Positions 26,186-36,400 of a DNA stretch of 64,000 nucleotides are shown here, in pieces. Below the pieces are notes generated by a model that was not told the DNA's origin, did no database searches, and saw nothing but the letters and a program-made list of their open reading frames with translations. Within the stretch, counting starts at the first letter, position 1; each line of letters begins with the position of its first letter. Both the position numbers and the translations under genes were made by a program. This DNA is from Bacteroidetes bacterium RIFCSPLOWO2_12_FULL_37_12 (GTDB lineage Bacteria; Bacteroidota; Bacteroidia; 2-12-FULL-37-12): positions 389,572 through 453,571 of the forward strand of contig MEPC01000024.1 in the NCBI GenBank assembly GCA_001769655.1, in the 5' to 3' direction.

Positions 26186-29100
26186 CTATTTCTGAATCAC
26201 CACCAACTTGTGAATAATCTTTCCTCTTACCTCAAGTTCCAAATCATAAACACCTGTTGGAATGTTTAGAAGAGATATAAAAATAGTATTGGATTTTATT
26301 TCCTCATCTTTCAGCATTACCTGCCCCGTCACATTCCGTATCGTCAGTTTCTCAGGTATGTTTTCATTCCCATAGAAATGAAAATAAAGGAACCCGGATG
26401 CTGGATTGGGATAGACGGAAAAACCGGAACCATTCTCCGGTTGTTTACCTAAACTGGTATAGATGATAACCGTAGTGTCACTCAAAGAATCAGTGCCACA
26501 ATTATTTGAAACATATTGCCAGAGAGTGTATTTTCCGTCATTGAGATAATCATGCACAGGAGAAAACTCTGTGGAAGTGGCACTGTCACCAAAATTCCAT
26601 AACCAACCGGTGCCATTTTCAGAGAAATTAACTAAGGATATCGTCCTGCCCTGAATAGTATATGAAAATCCGGTTTTGGGCATCAGAGAGATAGATACCA
26701 ATACAGAGTCAATCCTGAAACATCCGGTTTTTGTTCCTTTTACATAATACATGGTTTGCGAAACCGGAGATACCGTCGTAGTGGAGCAAGAACTGCAACT
26801 CAATGTATTATCCCCCCACCAGCTATAGGAGCTTGCACTCCCTGTGGCAAGAAGTGAGAGCGGCTTTCCTTCACATGCAGTAGTATCCTCCCCTGCATTT
26901 ACCGTGGGCTTATTGATAATATTTACCTGCCGTGCCTTTTGACTTCCGCATCCGCCGGGAACTGTGACAGTAAGCGAGGCGTTATATAGCTTCGAACTTC
27001 CGTAAAAATGGGAAAGAGATACAGAATTATCTGTGATCACTGTACCATCTCCAAAATCCCATCGTACATCCTCCGGTTGGTTTCCGCAATAAATGGTATG
27101 AAAACCAAGGGTTGTGAAATCATCCATCGGGCTTGCAACCCATTCGAGAGATATATCAAACACATCGGGATTATTCAACACACCGTGTATTATTTCAGCT
27201 TTTCTCGTTAGTGTTTTATCTTTCGAAGTGACATTGCCGGAAATCCATTCCGTTCCGGGATCCTGACCAATTTTTCCAAAAATATCAAGGGTGTAGCCAG
27301 CCGGGGATACTAAAGCCAATGCATCATTGCCGGTAAAAATTAATTGCGTAGTGGTTAGCTGTGCAAGCGTTTTCAAAAGAGAATCCGCCAACGGATGGCA
27401 AATAGTGTAAGTTCCATTATCCGGTAGAAGATAATCCGGAATAGAAATCTGAGAAGAGGGAGTCGCGTTTCCGTTGTTATAAATTAGTATTTTATATCCT
27501 GAAAGATTAACAGTGGCGCCTGTGTTATTGTAGATTTCAATCGCCTTATTGTTGGAAGTACCTTCAATATATTCTGAAAAGAATAAATCGGGAGAGCAGG
27601 AAACCGCGTCAGTTACCGTGAGATTACTAAAATGAGTAGTGTCACCAACACAAGCGGAAGTAAAACTAAAATCTGCCTTTGATTTCGGATAAACATAAAC
27701 CAGTATGCGTGCTGAATCCTTTTTCATATTCATGGAATCGGTTATAACCACTGAATAAATGGTTGTTCTAACCGGAGCAACCGGAAGAATTCCCGCAGCA
27801 TAAATTCCGCCGGGATTCCAACTAAATGAGAAAGGACCGCCACCGGTGACACTAACCCTGAGTGTGTCTTTGCCCCCCAGACAAAGTGTTTTATTGGAAT
27901 CGGTAGTTATATAGAAAGTATCTTTAATAAATTCAACCGAATAATCTTCCGTTTCCCCGTAGCCGTATCCTGTTCCGGCGGCAGTAAGATTGGTCTGCTG
28001 GTAAACTTCCATCACCCGAAGGCGTGTCTTTCCTAATTTAACAGAAGGTGGAACCGAAAGCATTATGCTATCCGTTTGACCGGCAACCACGGTCTTTTCA
28101 AAAATCTTTTCCGTCGAATCGTTAAACACAATATCCTGGTCGTAATCAATCCATCCGGCGATGGTACCTTCATAGTTAATTCCGTTTTTAAAACTAAGTG
28201 CGTACACATTGCCGGAAAAAAGCCGTGCAGTCAGGAAGGTATTATTTGTATAGGAGGAATCTGTGGTAAATCCATTGCCAAGTGTATTGATAGAACCTAA
28301 TTTTATTCCATCCAAGTAATCCCCATCTCCGGTACCTGTAGTATATACGGGTACGGGGTATGCCGGCGGCAGTTTGATGGTATAGAAAGCTGACCATCCG
28401 GAAGAAACTATGGAGTCATCTGTGATAAATTCTACAAACAGTTTGCCCGCAGAAGACGTTACCGAATCAGGCAAGGCGGCACCACTGTATTCCGCAAGCA
28501 GAGGAGAAGTGTTGGAATCCCCGTCATAGATTTTTACAAAATCCTTGTCCTGCTGGGTGTTAAATGAAATAAATTTCAGTGTCACTTTGAATGCATTGTC
28601 GGGGACAATAAGCCAGGAGCAATTGGATTTATTTTTATAATTGTTATTCCCGCTCTGGTCATCTAACGAATCGGAAACTGCCGTCAGAATGGTAGTGGCT
28701 GTGCAAAAGGGAATGGTAGTGTCATTGCTTGAATACAGATCTGATTCCCAAACGCCCCTTCCGTAGGTTGCCGCCCGTATTTTCTGAGTGGCACTGTGAA
28801 TTTCCATTTCATTGACAACCACATTCGGAAGCCCGTCATTGAAAGCAATCCAGTCGGTGAGATTATTATTACGGTAAAAAACCCCTAAATCGGTTCCAAC
28901 AAACAATCCTTCTGTCAATGTATTTTCGTAGGTGACACAATTGGCAGGAACATTCGGTAGCGTTCCTGAAATATTTGTCCAGGTACTGCCTCCATTGATT
29001 GATTTGTAAACCTTCTGGCCATTAGAATAGCCGGAGGAGGTAATAACGATGGTATTAGAATTAGTAGGATGAACGGCTATATAAGTGAGTGCGCCTGCTC

Positions 29101-31039
29101 CGGATGGAATACTGCCACTTAGATCTGACCAGGTGGTACCGCCATCGGTTGTCCGATTAAGTTCATAAGTTGAAATTGTGTAAATAGTGTTGGGATTGGA
29201 TTGGCTAATAGCCATTGTCTTTTGTGTACTGCCACCCGAAAAACTTGAAATCTTTGTCCATGATTCACCGCGGTCAGTACTTTTCCAGATGTTTTCGTAA
29301 CCGGCATAAAGAATCTGCGGATTGGTAGGATGAATAATAAAAGGAGTTACCCAGCCACCGTATTCAGTTATATCCCCATTAATATTATAAAACGAATTTC
29401 CCCCATCGGTTGATTTACTCAAATCACCGTTATAGATTGTTGCATACATGATATCCGGGTCTGAATAATCTATAAGACATTCCATTCCATCGGCACCCAT
29501 CACGTTCTCCCATACACCTGCGTTCAACCGGCTGGAACCATTATCCTGCGCACCAACTATTAACAGAGAGGAATTGGTAACAGAAGTACCAAAACGGTAA
29601 ATCTGGTGAATCTGCAACCCTTCACTTTTATCTGTCCAGGTTGTTCCGTTATCTGTGGTCTTAAAAACACCTCCATCACATCCTGCATACAACGTATTGC
29701 CGATAAAATCAAGTGCATGGATATCGGCATGCACATAAGGATAAGTAAAACTATAGTTCCAATAGGCAGAAATATTAAACGTTGTGCAACCGTCTGTGGA
29801 TTTCCAGATATTAACACCTCCGGTAAAAACTATATCTTTATTCGTGGGAGAAACGGCAATAGACAAATCGTACCAGCCCTGTCCACCGGTATCACTGCCA
29901 TCGGTTTCCCAACCCAGAATGTTTGGCGACAGCGCCTGTTGAGTAAAAGTGGCGCCTGCATCTGTTGATTTATAGGTTCCCTGAAATCCATTGCTTGCAT
30001 CCGAAACAAGCAGGTAAACGTAACTTGCATCAGCCGGTGTCACTCCTATGGCTATTCTGCTTACCAAGGAGGAAGAAGGTAATCCGGAAGTAATTTTTGT
30101 AAAACTTGTTCCCGTATTGTTTGATTTATAAAATTCATCGCCGCCAGCGTAAACAATGGAGGGTTGCCCTGGTTGAAATTCAATATCTTTAAAATTACCC
30201 GAGGTACTTAATGTCCATGTATTTCCGGAATTGGAGGTCTTATAAATTCCGGTGGAAGTTGCCGCTACGAGAATAGCCGGGTTGGTTGGATGAATCAGTA
30301 TTTTGCTGATATTTTTTGTTTGTGTCACATTCCAGTTTAATCCTGTTGTATTCCAGGTAAGACCCCCGTTAGTTGATTTGAGCACTCCAATGCTGTACGT
30401 ATCATTTCCATCACCGTCACCTGTTGCAATGTAAATGATATCTGAATTGGTAGGATCAATGGCAATACTGCTCACTCCGAGAACGACTTGCTTGTCGGTA
30501 TTTGTGCTCCAGGTGCCACCGCCATCCGTTGATTTCCATAATCCACCGGCGGGAGTGCCTGCAAATAATACAGATGAATTTGCGGGGTCGGCGACAACGC
30601 AATTTACTCTTCCGTATCCATATTTTCTTCCATTAGCAGTAAACTGACTGGGACCTAAAGACGTCCAATTGCCATTTGTACTTCTGCTTGTATTGGGATG
30701 AATACGCTCCCAGTTTACTTTTTCTTTCCATTGTTGTCCGGGGTCTGGAAAATTTCCGGAAGGATATACTCTTGGTTCCCAGAAATCCATCCATCGTAGA
30801 AATTGTTTATATCCTTTTCCTTTTTCGGGAGTTTTGCCCTTCCAATATCTTTGAAAGGCATCTTTCATTTCATAAAAACCCGGTTCTGATGAGCGGCTTG
30901 TGTTTCTTAACCAGGGTTCCTGCAACCAGGGCTGACTGTAAAGTTTCAGCGTGAATGTAATTAAAAAGAGCAGGCAACTAATTTTTAAGGGATGGATGGA
31001 AATTTTGTTATTGGTCATTGGTTGTTTGTTATTTGACAT
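26186..31039 (-). CDS. Large secreted T9SS cargo with BNR, CUB, GEVED and lamin-tail domains
   Basis: The 1617-residue surface protein has a signal peptide (ending KLYSQ). The N-terminal 780 residues are BNR/Asp-box repeats (many SxDGGxTW and TSNSGNTW motifs), a beta-propeller of the sialidase/VPS10 type. A CUB domain follows (about 795-910, NCSWLIVPDNAFKVTLKF), a GEVED domain (YGYGETEDYSVEF), a lamin-tail domain (SEYIEGTSNNKAIEIYN), PKD domains and a type A T9SS C-terminal sorting domain (YPNPASGFLYFHFYG...GVYDLELEV). It is probably exported through the T9SS with PorV/PorU and anchored. Whether it is an enzyme or adhesin is unknown; no catalytic residues are evident. Confidence 0.85.
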   Translation of the reverse strand: MSNNKQPMTNNKISIHPLKISCLLFLITFTLKLYSQPWLQEPWLRNTSRSSEPGFYEMKDAFQRYWKGKTPEKGKGYKQFLRWMDFWEPRVYPSGNFPDPGQQWKEKVNWERIHPNTSRSTNGNWTSLGPSQFTANGRKYGYGRVNCVVADPANSSVLFAGTPAGGLWKSTDGGGTWSTNTDKQVVLGVSSIAIDPTNSDIIYIATGDGDGNDTYSIGVLKSTNGGLTWNTTGLNWNVTQTKNISKILIHPTNPAILVAATSTGIYKTSNSGNTWTLSTSGNFKDIEFQPGQPSIVYAGGDEFYKSNNTGTSFTKITSGLPSSSLVSRIAIGVTPADASYVYLLVSDASNGFQGTYKSTDAGATFTQQALSPNILGWETDGSDTGGQGWYDLSIAVSPTNKDIVFTGGVNIWKSTDGCTTFNISAYWNYSFTYPYVHADIHALDFIGNTLYAGCDGGVFKTTDNGTTWTDKSEGLQIHQIYRFGTSVTNSSLLIVGAQDNGSSRLNAGVWENVMGADGMECLIDYSDPDIMYATIYNGDLSKSTDGGNSFYNINGDITEYGGWVTPFIIHPTNPQILYAGYENIWKSTDRGESWTKISSFSGGSTQKTMAISQSNPNTIYTISTYELNRTTDGGTTWSDLSGSIPSGAGALTYIAVHPTNSNTIVITSSGYSNGQKVYKSINGGSTWTNISGTLPNVPANCVTYENTLTEGLFVGTDLGVFYRNNNLTDWIAFNDGLPNVVVNEMEIHSATQKIRAATYGRGVWESDLYSSNDTTIPFCTATTILTAVSDSLDDQSGNNNYKNKSNCSWLIVPDNAFKVTLKFISFNTQQDKDFVKIYDGDSNTSPLLAEYSGAALPDSVTSSAGKLFVEFITDDSIVSSGWSAFYTIKLPPAYPVPVYTTGTGDGDYLDGIKLGSINTLGNGFTTDSSYTNNTFLTARLFSGNVYALSFKNGINYEGTIAGWIDYDQDIVFNDSTEKIFEKTVVAGQTDSIMLSVPPSVKLGKTRLRVMEVYQQTNLTAAGTGYGYGETEDYSVEFIKDTFYITTDSNKTLCLGGKDTLRVSVTGGGPFSFSWNPGGIYAAGILPVAPVRTTIYSVVITDSMNMKKDSARILVYVYPKSKADFSFTSACVGDTTHFSNLTVTDAVSCSPDLFFSEYIEGTSNNKAIEIYNNTGATVNLSGYKILIYNNGNATPSSQISIPDYLLPDNGTYTICHPLADSLLKTLAQLTTTQLIFTGNDALALVSPAGYTLDIFGKIGQDPGTEWISGNVTSKDKTLTRKAEIIHGVLNNPDVFDISLEWVASPMDDFTTLGFHTIYCGNQPEDVRWDFGDGTVITDNSVSLSHFYGSSKLYNASLTVTVPGGCGSQKARQVNIINKPTVNAGEDTTACEGKPLSLLATGSASSYSWWGDNTLSCSSCSTTTVSPVSQTMYYVKGTKTGCFRIDSVLVSISLMPKTGFSYTIQGRTISLVNFSENGTGWLWNFGDSATSTEFSPVHDYLNDGKYTLWQYVSNNCGTDSLSDTTVIIYTSLGKQPENGSGFSVYPNPASGFLYFHFYGNENIPEKLTIRNVTGQVMLKDEEIKSNTIFISLLNIPTGVYDLELEVRGKIIHKLVVIQK

Positions 31040-31061
31040 TGATTATTCGTATTAATAGACC

Positions 31062-31183
31062 TCTTGCATAATCCAAAAAAAAAATAAAATTTCAACACGA
31101 AGACACAAAGAAGCACTAAGTAAATTCTTTGTGTAACTTTGTTTCTTTGTGTCTTCGTGTTAAAAAAACTGCAATATGCAAGA
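31062..31183. repeat. Inverted-repeat element with AACACGAAGACAC arms (MITE-like)
   Basis: Ends TCTTGCATA (31062-31070) and its complement (31175-31183) bound 19-bp perfect inner arms (31094-31112 and 31143-31161; AACACGAAGACACAAAGAA). It lies between two minus-strand genes and would act as a strong hairpin in either direction. Confidence 0.65.
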
Positions 31184-31186
31184 TTT

Positions 31187-32383
31187 CTAATATAAAAAAC
31201 CCATCAGCCACAAAGGTATTCTATTTTTATATCCATATTCTATTTCATCGCTTGCAATATAGGAATTAGGAATTCGTCTGATTTGTTGGGTGGTCTTATT
31301 CTTACCACCTACTTCAAATGTATATTTTTTATCTACTAAAAAATCTCCGGTTTCCGTATAATTAACTTTATGTTTCACTGAAAGTTGATTCATGAAAAAT
31401 GTTTCCCTAACATTTCCAAGATCCTTCAATTCCTGAGAAAGTACATGATTCAGATTTGAATTATTCAAATAAATTTTATCTGGTTTGGTTAGAAATCCCA
31501 GAGAAGTAACTGGAGGATAGAGCAGGTGTATGATTTCTGCTTTTTCTAAAAAATCCAAATACATAAGAACGGTATTCCTGCTGATTTCCAATTTCTCACT
31601 TAATTTAACTATATTCGGTTTAAAAGGAACGGAATTAGCAATCACATAAAGTAGTTTTTTTATTTTAACAATATGTTGTGTTTTTAATTCATTTGAAATC
31701 GGAATGTCACTTTCTAAAACAAGGTTTACTATATTGTTAAGTTTTTGGTTGTAACTCCTGATATTCTCCATAAAAAAAGGATAGTACCCGTATTTACAAT
31801 ATTTTTTAAATTCAACCAAAGGTTTTATTTTTTTATTGACGGTGCTGGAAATTTCTATATGATTGGTTAATAATTCATAAAGTGTAATTGGATTTAAAAA
31901 AAAGGTATGTGTGTAATTAAGGAACTCACGAAAAGATAAACCCGGCATTTTGTATTCTACCACCCTGCGGCTTAAATCCACTTGACCCTGATGAATTTTT
32001 AAAGAAGAGGAACCTGTGAAAACTATTTTTAAAGACGGATAGCTATCATAAATATTTTTCAACTCCTGTGCCCAGTTTGGGTATTTATGTATTTCATCTA
32101 CAAATAAATACTTACCATTATTTTTGCAAAATTTATCTGCAAGTTCAAGCAAACTTATTTCAGAAAATACTATATCATCCAAACTGATATACAGAACTTC
32201 CTCATTGAGAGAAAAATTGTTTTTTATATATTGAAGTAAAAGGGTTGTTTTGCCTACCCCTCTGGCACCCCGGATATAGAGAATACGGTTACTCCAATCT
32301 ATATCTTTAGCGATACTCCTCATGGTTGAATCCTGAAGAATATCTAATCGCCTCAGAAAGGACTCATATAGTTTATCCAACAT
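31187..32383 (-). CDS. AAA-family ATPase with DUF4143-type C-terminal domain
   Basis: The start at the ATG at 32383 (MLDKLYESFLRRLD) is chosen; the longer frame starts with a TTG. The N-terminal ATPase (AAA_14) has Walker A GARGVGKTTLLL, Walker B KYLFVDEIH and an ITGSSSLKIHQGQVD sensor-like loop. The C-terminal half (LVEFKKYCKYGYYPFF, then KPNIVKLSEKLEISRNTVLMYLDFLEKAEIIHLLYP) is a winged-helix plus nuclease-like DUF4143 domain. This family is widespread and often horizontally acquired; its function is unproved. The region has low GC and stands alone. Confidence 0.85.
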   Translation of the reverse strand: MLDKLYESFLRRLDILQDSTMRSIAKDIDWSNRILYIRGARGVGKTTLLLQYIKNNFSLNEEVLYISLDDIVFSEISLLELADKFCKNNGKYLFVDEIHKYPNWAQELKNIYDSYPSLKIVFTGSSSLKIHQGQVDLSRRVVEYKMPGLSFREFLNYTHTFFLNPITLYELLTNHIEISSTVNKKIKPLVEFKKYCKYGYYPFFMENIRSYNQKLNNIVNLVLESDIPISNELKTQHIVKIKKLLYVIANSVPFKPNIVKLSEKLEISRNTVLMYLDFLEKAEIIHLLYPPVTSLGFLTKPDKIYLNNSNLNHVLSQELKDLGNVRETFFMNQLSVKHKVNYTETGDFLVDKKYTFEVGGKNKTTQQIRRIPNSYIASDEIEYGYKNRIPLWLMGFLY

Positions 32384-32455
32384 AATAATGCTCTGATTTA
32401 AGAACAAAAGTAGTAAAAAATGTTGTCATTCCAAAACAATATGATTTTTTTTTTT

Positions 32456-32479
32456 AGAGATACGGTGCACCGTGTCTCT
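32456..32479. repeat. Palindrome AGAGATACGGTGC
   Basis: A 24-bp palindrome with one mismatched pair (AGAGATACGGTGC / GCACCGTGTCTCT); related to the porU stop palindrome at 4356-4381. Confidence 0.65.
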
Positions 32480-32542
32480 ACAGTAATCAACGTATTCCGT
32501 TCATGTTTCTGCTAACACATCCGCATCGGCTAAATCATTATC

Positions 32543-33403
32543 CTACTCAAAATTAATAAAATCTTCCGGATTAATAGCATTCCCGTCTTTCCACAGCTCA
32601 AAATGAAGATGAGGACCCGTAGTCAATTCCCCTGTGTTTCCCACAATGGAAATAACTTCTCCAGTTGTGACAAAACTACCAACGGGCTTTAATACGGATG
32701 CATTATGCTTGTAGAAAGATACCATATTGTTTTTATGTTGCAACGCAATAATATTTCCCGAATCTTCCGTCCAGGACGATAGAATAACAATTCCATCCAG
32801 AACTGCCTTTACCGGCTCGTTCATTTTAGTGACCACATCGGTTCCAAAATGTTTTAATTTGGTAGAAAATTTTTCGGTAACGATTCCTTTTACAGGTGGA
32901 AAAAAATTTACACCTGAAAAATCACTTCCCGAGTTTATACCAAATAAAGGTACTGCATTTTCTGATTCAAATTGTTTTCTAACTATTGAATCGGTAGCAG
33001 AAATGCTGTCTAAATTCCGGGGAGTAGCCGGTTTATCATTGGTTTCGTTAGGATTTGTTCTTACAGACACATCTTTTCCGGCAATCACTTTTTTTAAACT
33101 TTTATAATAATTTTCCATTAATTCGCTTTCTAATGTTAACGAATCCACTCTTTCCGAAATATCGAGTAATTGTTTGTGGGTTTGAAATTCCGCATATCTG
33201 GGATTAATCCATGCCTTGCGGACTTTATAGGTAAGAAACAGGGAAAGGGATTGAAGTATTAGAAAAATCAGCAAACCAATAACAATCAAATCGCTTTTAC
33301 GGAATCGCAGGGTTGTTTTTACCTCCAGGTTGTCCTCACTGCGAATGATGATGAGATAAGGGGTTTTAAGCCAATGAAGGAATTTGTTTTTGTTGGAGTT
33401 CAT
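32543..33403 (-). CDS. M23-family metallopeptidase (peptidoglycan endopeptidase-like)
   Basis: The 286-residue protein is anchored in the inner membrane by one helix (about 33-55). A short coiled coil follows (ERVDSLTLESELMENYYKSLKK), then a C-terminal LytM/M23 domain (about 170-286). The zinc site is complete: HFGTDVV (H and D) and GPHLHFELW. This is the layout of murein hydrolase-type cell wall enzymes and their activators. It could cut peptidoglycan cross-links during growth or division. It is divergent from the SprB-like gene. Confidence 0.88.
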   Translation of the reverse strand: MNSNKNKFLHWLKTPYLIIIRSEDNLEVKTTLRFRKSDLIVIGLLIFLILQSLSLFLTYKVRKAWINPRYAEFQTHKQLLDISERVDSLTLESELMENYYKSLKKVIAGKDVSVRTNPNETNDKPATPRNLDSISATDSIVRKQFESENAVPLFGINSGSDFSGVNFFPPVKGIVTEKFSTKLKHFGTDVVTKMNEPVKAVLDGIVILSSWTEDSGNIIALQHKNNMVSFYKHNASVLKPVGSFVTTGEVISIVGNTGELTTGPHLHFELWKDGNAINPEDFINFE

Positions 33404-33494
33404 TAGTATTTATACGGAACGCCACATGAAGAATCAAGTTGTTTTACAAAGGTCATGAATTATCTCCAATTTCTCTATATTTACAAACTTCAAA

Positions 33495-36400
33495 ATGACA
33501 AAAGTCAGTTTTTTTGTTTTTTGCATTATTCTTTCGTTAATTCAAAAATCTTTTGCTCAGGGAAACAATCCTTGCACCGCAGTGGAATTAACTGTGAATA
33601 CTAGTTGTGTGTTGGTGGATGGAACAACCGTTGGCGCTTCCTATCAGTTTGATGCGGCAAACGGCGGAATCCCGAGTTGTGGAAATGTTGATGGTAAGCC
33701 CCCTGATGTATGGTATTTTTTTGTAGCCCCCGCAACGGGAAATGTAATCATACAAACTCAAAAAGGTTCGTTTACTTCAGGTGAAATGAGTTTGTATAGT
33801 GCCACAGATTGCAGTACCGGATTGGTTGAAATTCAATGCGCTGAAACAGTAAGCAATGTTTATCCAACCATTACCCGATCCGGTCTGACACCAGGAGTCA
33901 CGTACTACATCAGGTTCTGGAGAAATCTCGGTAGCACCGGTACGTTTAAAATTTGCGTGAAAGATAATCCACCGCCCGATAATCCCTGCGATGCAAAAAC
34001 AATTACGGTAAATACTTCCTGCGTATCAAGCAATGAAACTACGGTAGGATTAACTTATCAGAATAATTCCGCCAATGGAGGTACACCGAACTGCGCCGCT
34101 CCGGGCGCTCCGGATGTCTGGTTCAACTTTATTGCCCCATCCAATGGCTCAGTTATTATTGAAACTGCCGAAGGAACGATCACCGATGGTGGGATGAGTT
34201 TATACAGTGCTGTTTCCTGTTCCGGTCCTTTCACACAGATAGAATGTGATGATAACGACGGAAGTGATTTTATGCCTTACATCAAAAAATCCGGTCTGGC
34301 GCCAGGTGGAAATTATTATTTGCGTTTCTGGAAAAAAAGTTCCGGCTCAGGCACTTTTTCTGTTTGCGTCTATGAATCCCCCGCTCCCGTTGCTGATTTC
34401 ACTGCCGGCAGTTACTCTTTTTGTCTGGGGGTACCGGTAAAATTTACAGACCTCTCCGTAAATGATCCAACCTCATGGCAATGGTCGTTTCCCGGAGCCA
34501 CTCCTTCTACTTCCACGTTAAAAAATCCTACCGTCATTTATTCCACAGCCGGAACTTTTCCGGTGACACTTACTGTCACCAATGCCAGTGGCACAAATTC
34601 TAAAACAAGGAATGGTTATATTACCGCATACATGTGTCCACCTTCTCCTCAGGATTGTATCAATGCCATTCCCATCTGCAATTTTTCCTATTTCGAAGAA
34701 AACCGTTATGAAGGAACCGGAAACATTCCGGAAGAAATTGACTCAAACTATTCTTGCCTAAATAGCGGAGAAAAATATGATGTATGGTATATTTTTACCG
34801 TGGTTCAACCAGGACTGCTGAGTTTTGTAATCACTCCGGTAAACAATCCGGATGATTATGATTGGGCGGTTTACAACCTTACCAATGATCCTTGCACAAA
34901 ATTATTGTCAAAACCACAATTGGAATTGAGTTGTAATTATTCAGGTACTGGCGGTACCACGGGTCCTAATGGTTTATCTAATTTAAATTCTCAGGATGCA
35001 GGCGGCACGCCCTATAATGCAAAAATTTCTGTAAAAAAAGGAGAAACCTATTTGATTAACCTCAGTCAATATACCGATGCATCCTATAAAGGATTCACGA
35101 TAGATTTTTCAACATCCACTGCTGTTATATTTGATAATGCGCCTCCCCAGATTGATTCTGTATCTACCGATATTGAATGTGGTGACACTTCCATCACCCT
35201 AGTTTTTTCTGAGAAAGTTCTGTGCAATACCGTTCAGCCCGCTGATTTCACACTGTTTGGTCCTGACGGAGTTCATTCTCTAACTGATATCACAGGGCTT
35301 TCATGCCAGATCGGCGGTGCCTTTGAAGATGTTTTTACTGCAACGGTCAGTCCTGCTTTTTCAACACCGGGTACTTATTCCATAGCGGTGAGCGGATCCA
35401 TATCTGATAATTGCGGAAATGAAGCAATACACGATACACTTGATTTCGACTTATTATTTCAGTTGCCTGTGATAAATAAAACGGCAACGGGTACTTGTAA
35501 TGGCGGACCCTTCGGTATGTTACAATTAATGGGAACCAATGGGGTGGCGGGGTTTGATTATTCAATAACAAATGGCATTACTTTTCCTGTCACTGATTTA
35601 CCGCAGGATTCTTCCGCGGTTTTTTCTAATCTTAATGCAGGTACCTATTATCTGGCTATGAATGACGCAAGAAATTGCCTCGTAAAAGACAGCGTAGTGG
35701 TTGAAAATATTACTTCTACACTTTCTGCGCTGAATGACACGGTTACAGTATGTCCCGCGTTAACAGCAGTTGGTTCGATCATCATTAATGGAGGAATTTC
35801 TCCCTTAACATACAGTTGGGAATCGGGTGAACTAACGCTCAGCGTTACTAAAGCAAAAGGGGAATATTTACTCGAAGTGACCGACTCAGCAGGTTGCAAA
35901 GCATCCGCAAAACTGATTGTGAATGAATTTCCGGCGTTGGTTTTAAATGCGGGTGATAACGATACGGTAAATTGTGGAGGTGTCACTGCATTGTCAGCAG
36001 TGGTAATCAGCGGTTTTCCAGCTTATACATATCAGTGGTTCAGAAATGGAATGGATATGGGTATTAATGCCGATAACGTTCCCGTAGCAACTACCGGAAT
36101 CTATGTCTGGAAAGTTACCGATGGAAATTCCTGCATGAATTCAGACACCTTATTAGTTACCACTTCTCCATCTGATGTGAGAGTTTTTGCCGGAAACGAT
36201 ACCCTTCTGTGTTTTGGTGACACTATTACGTTAACGGCTGAAGGCAGTAGTGGCACTCCTCCTTATTCTTATGAATGGTTAGATGGGATTTCAGGCGGTA
36301 CAAGACCTGCCGTACCCGGAACTTATTATGTAGAAGTTAAAGATGCTGATCTTTGCACCTATACCGATACGGTAATTATTTCAGGCAATCCTGAAATAAA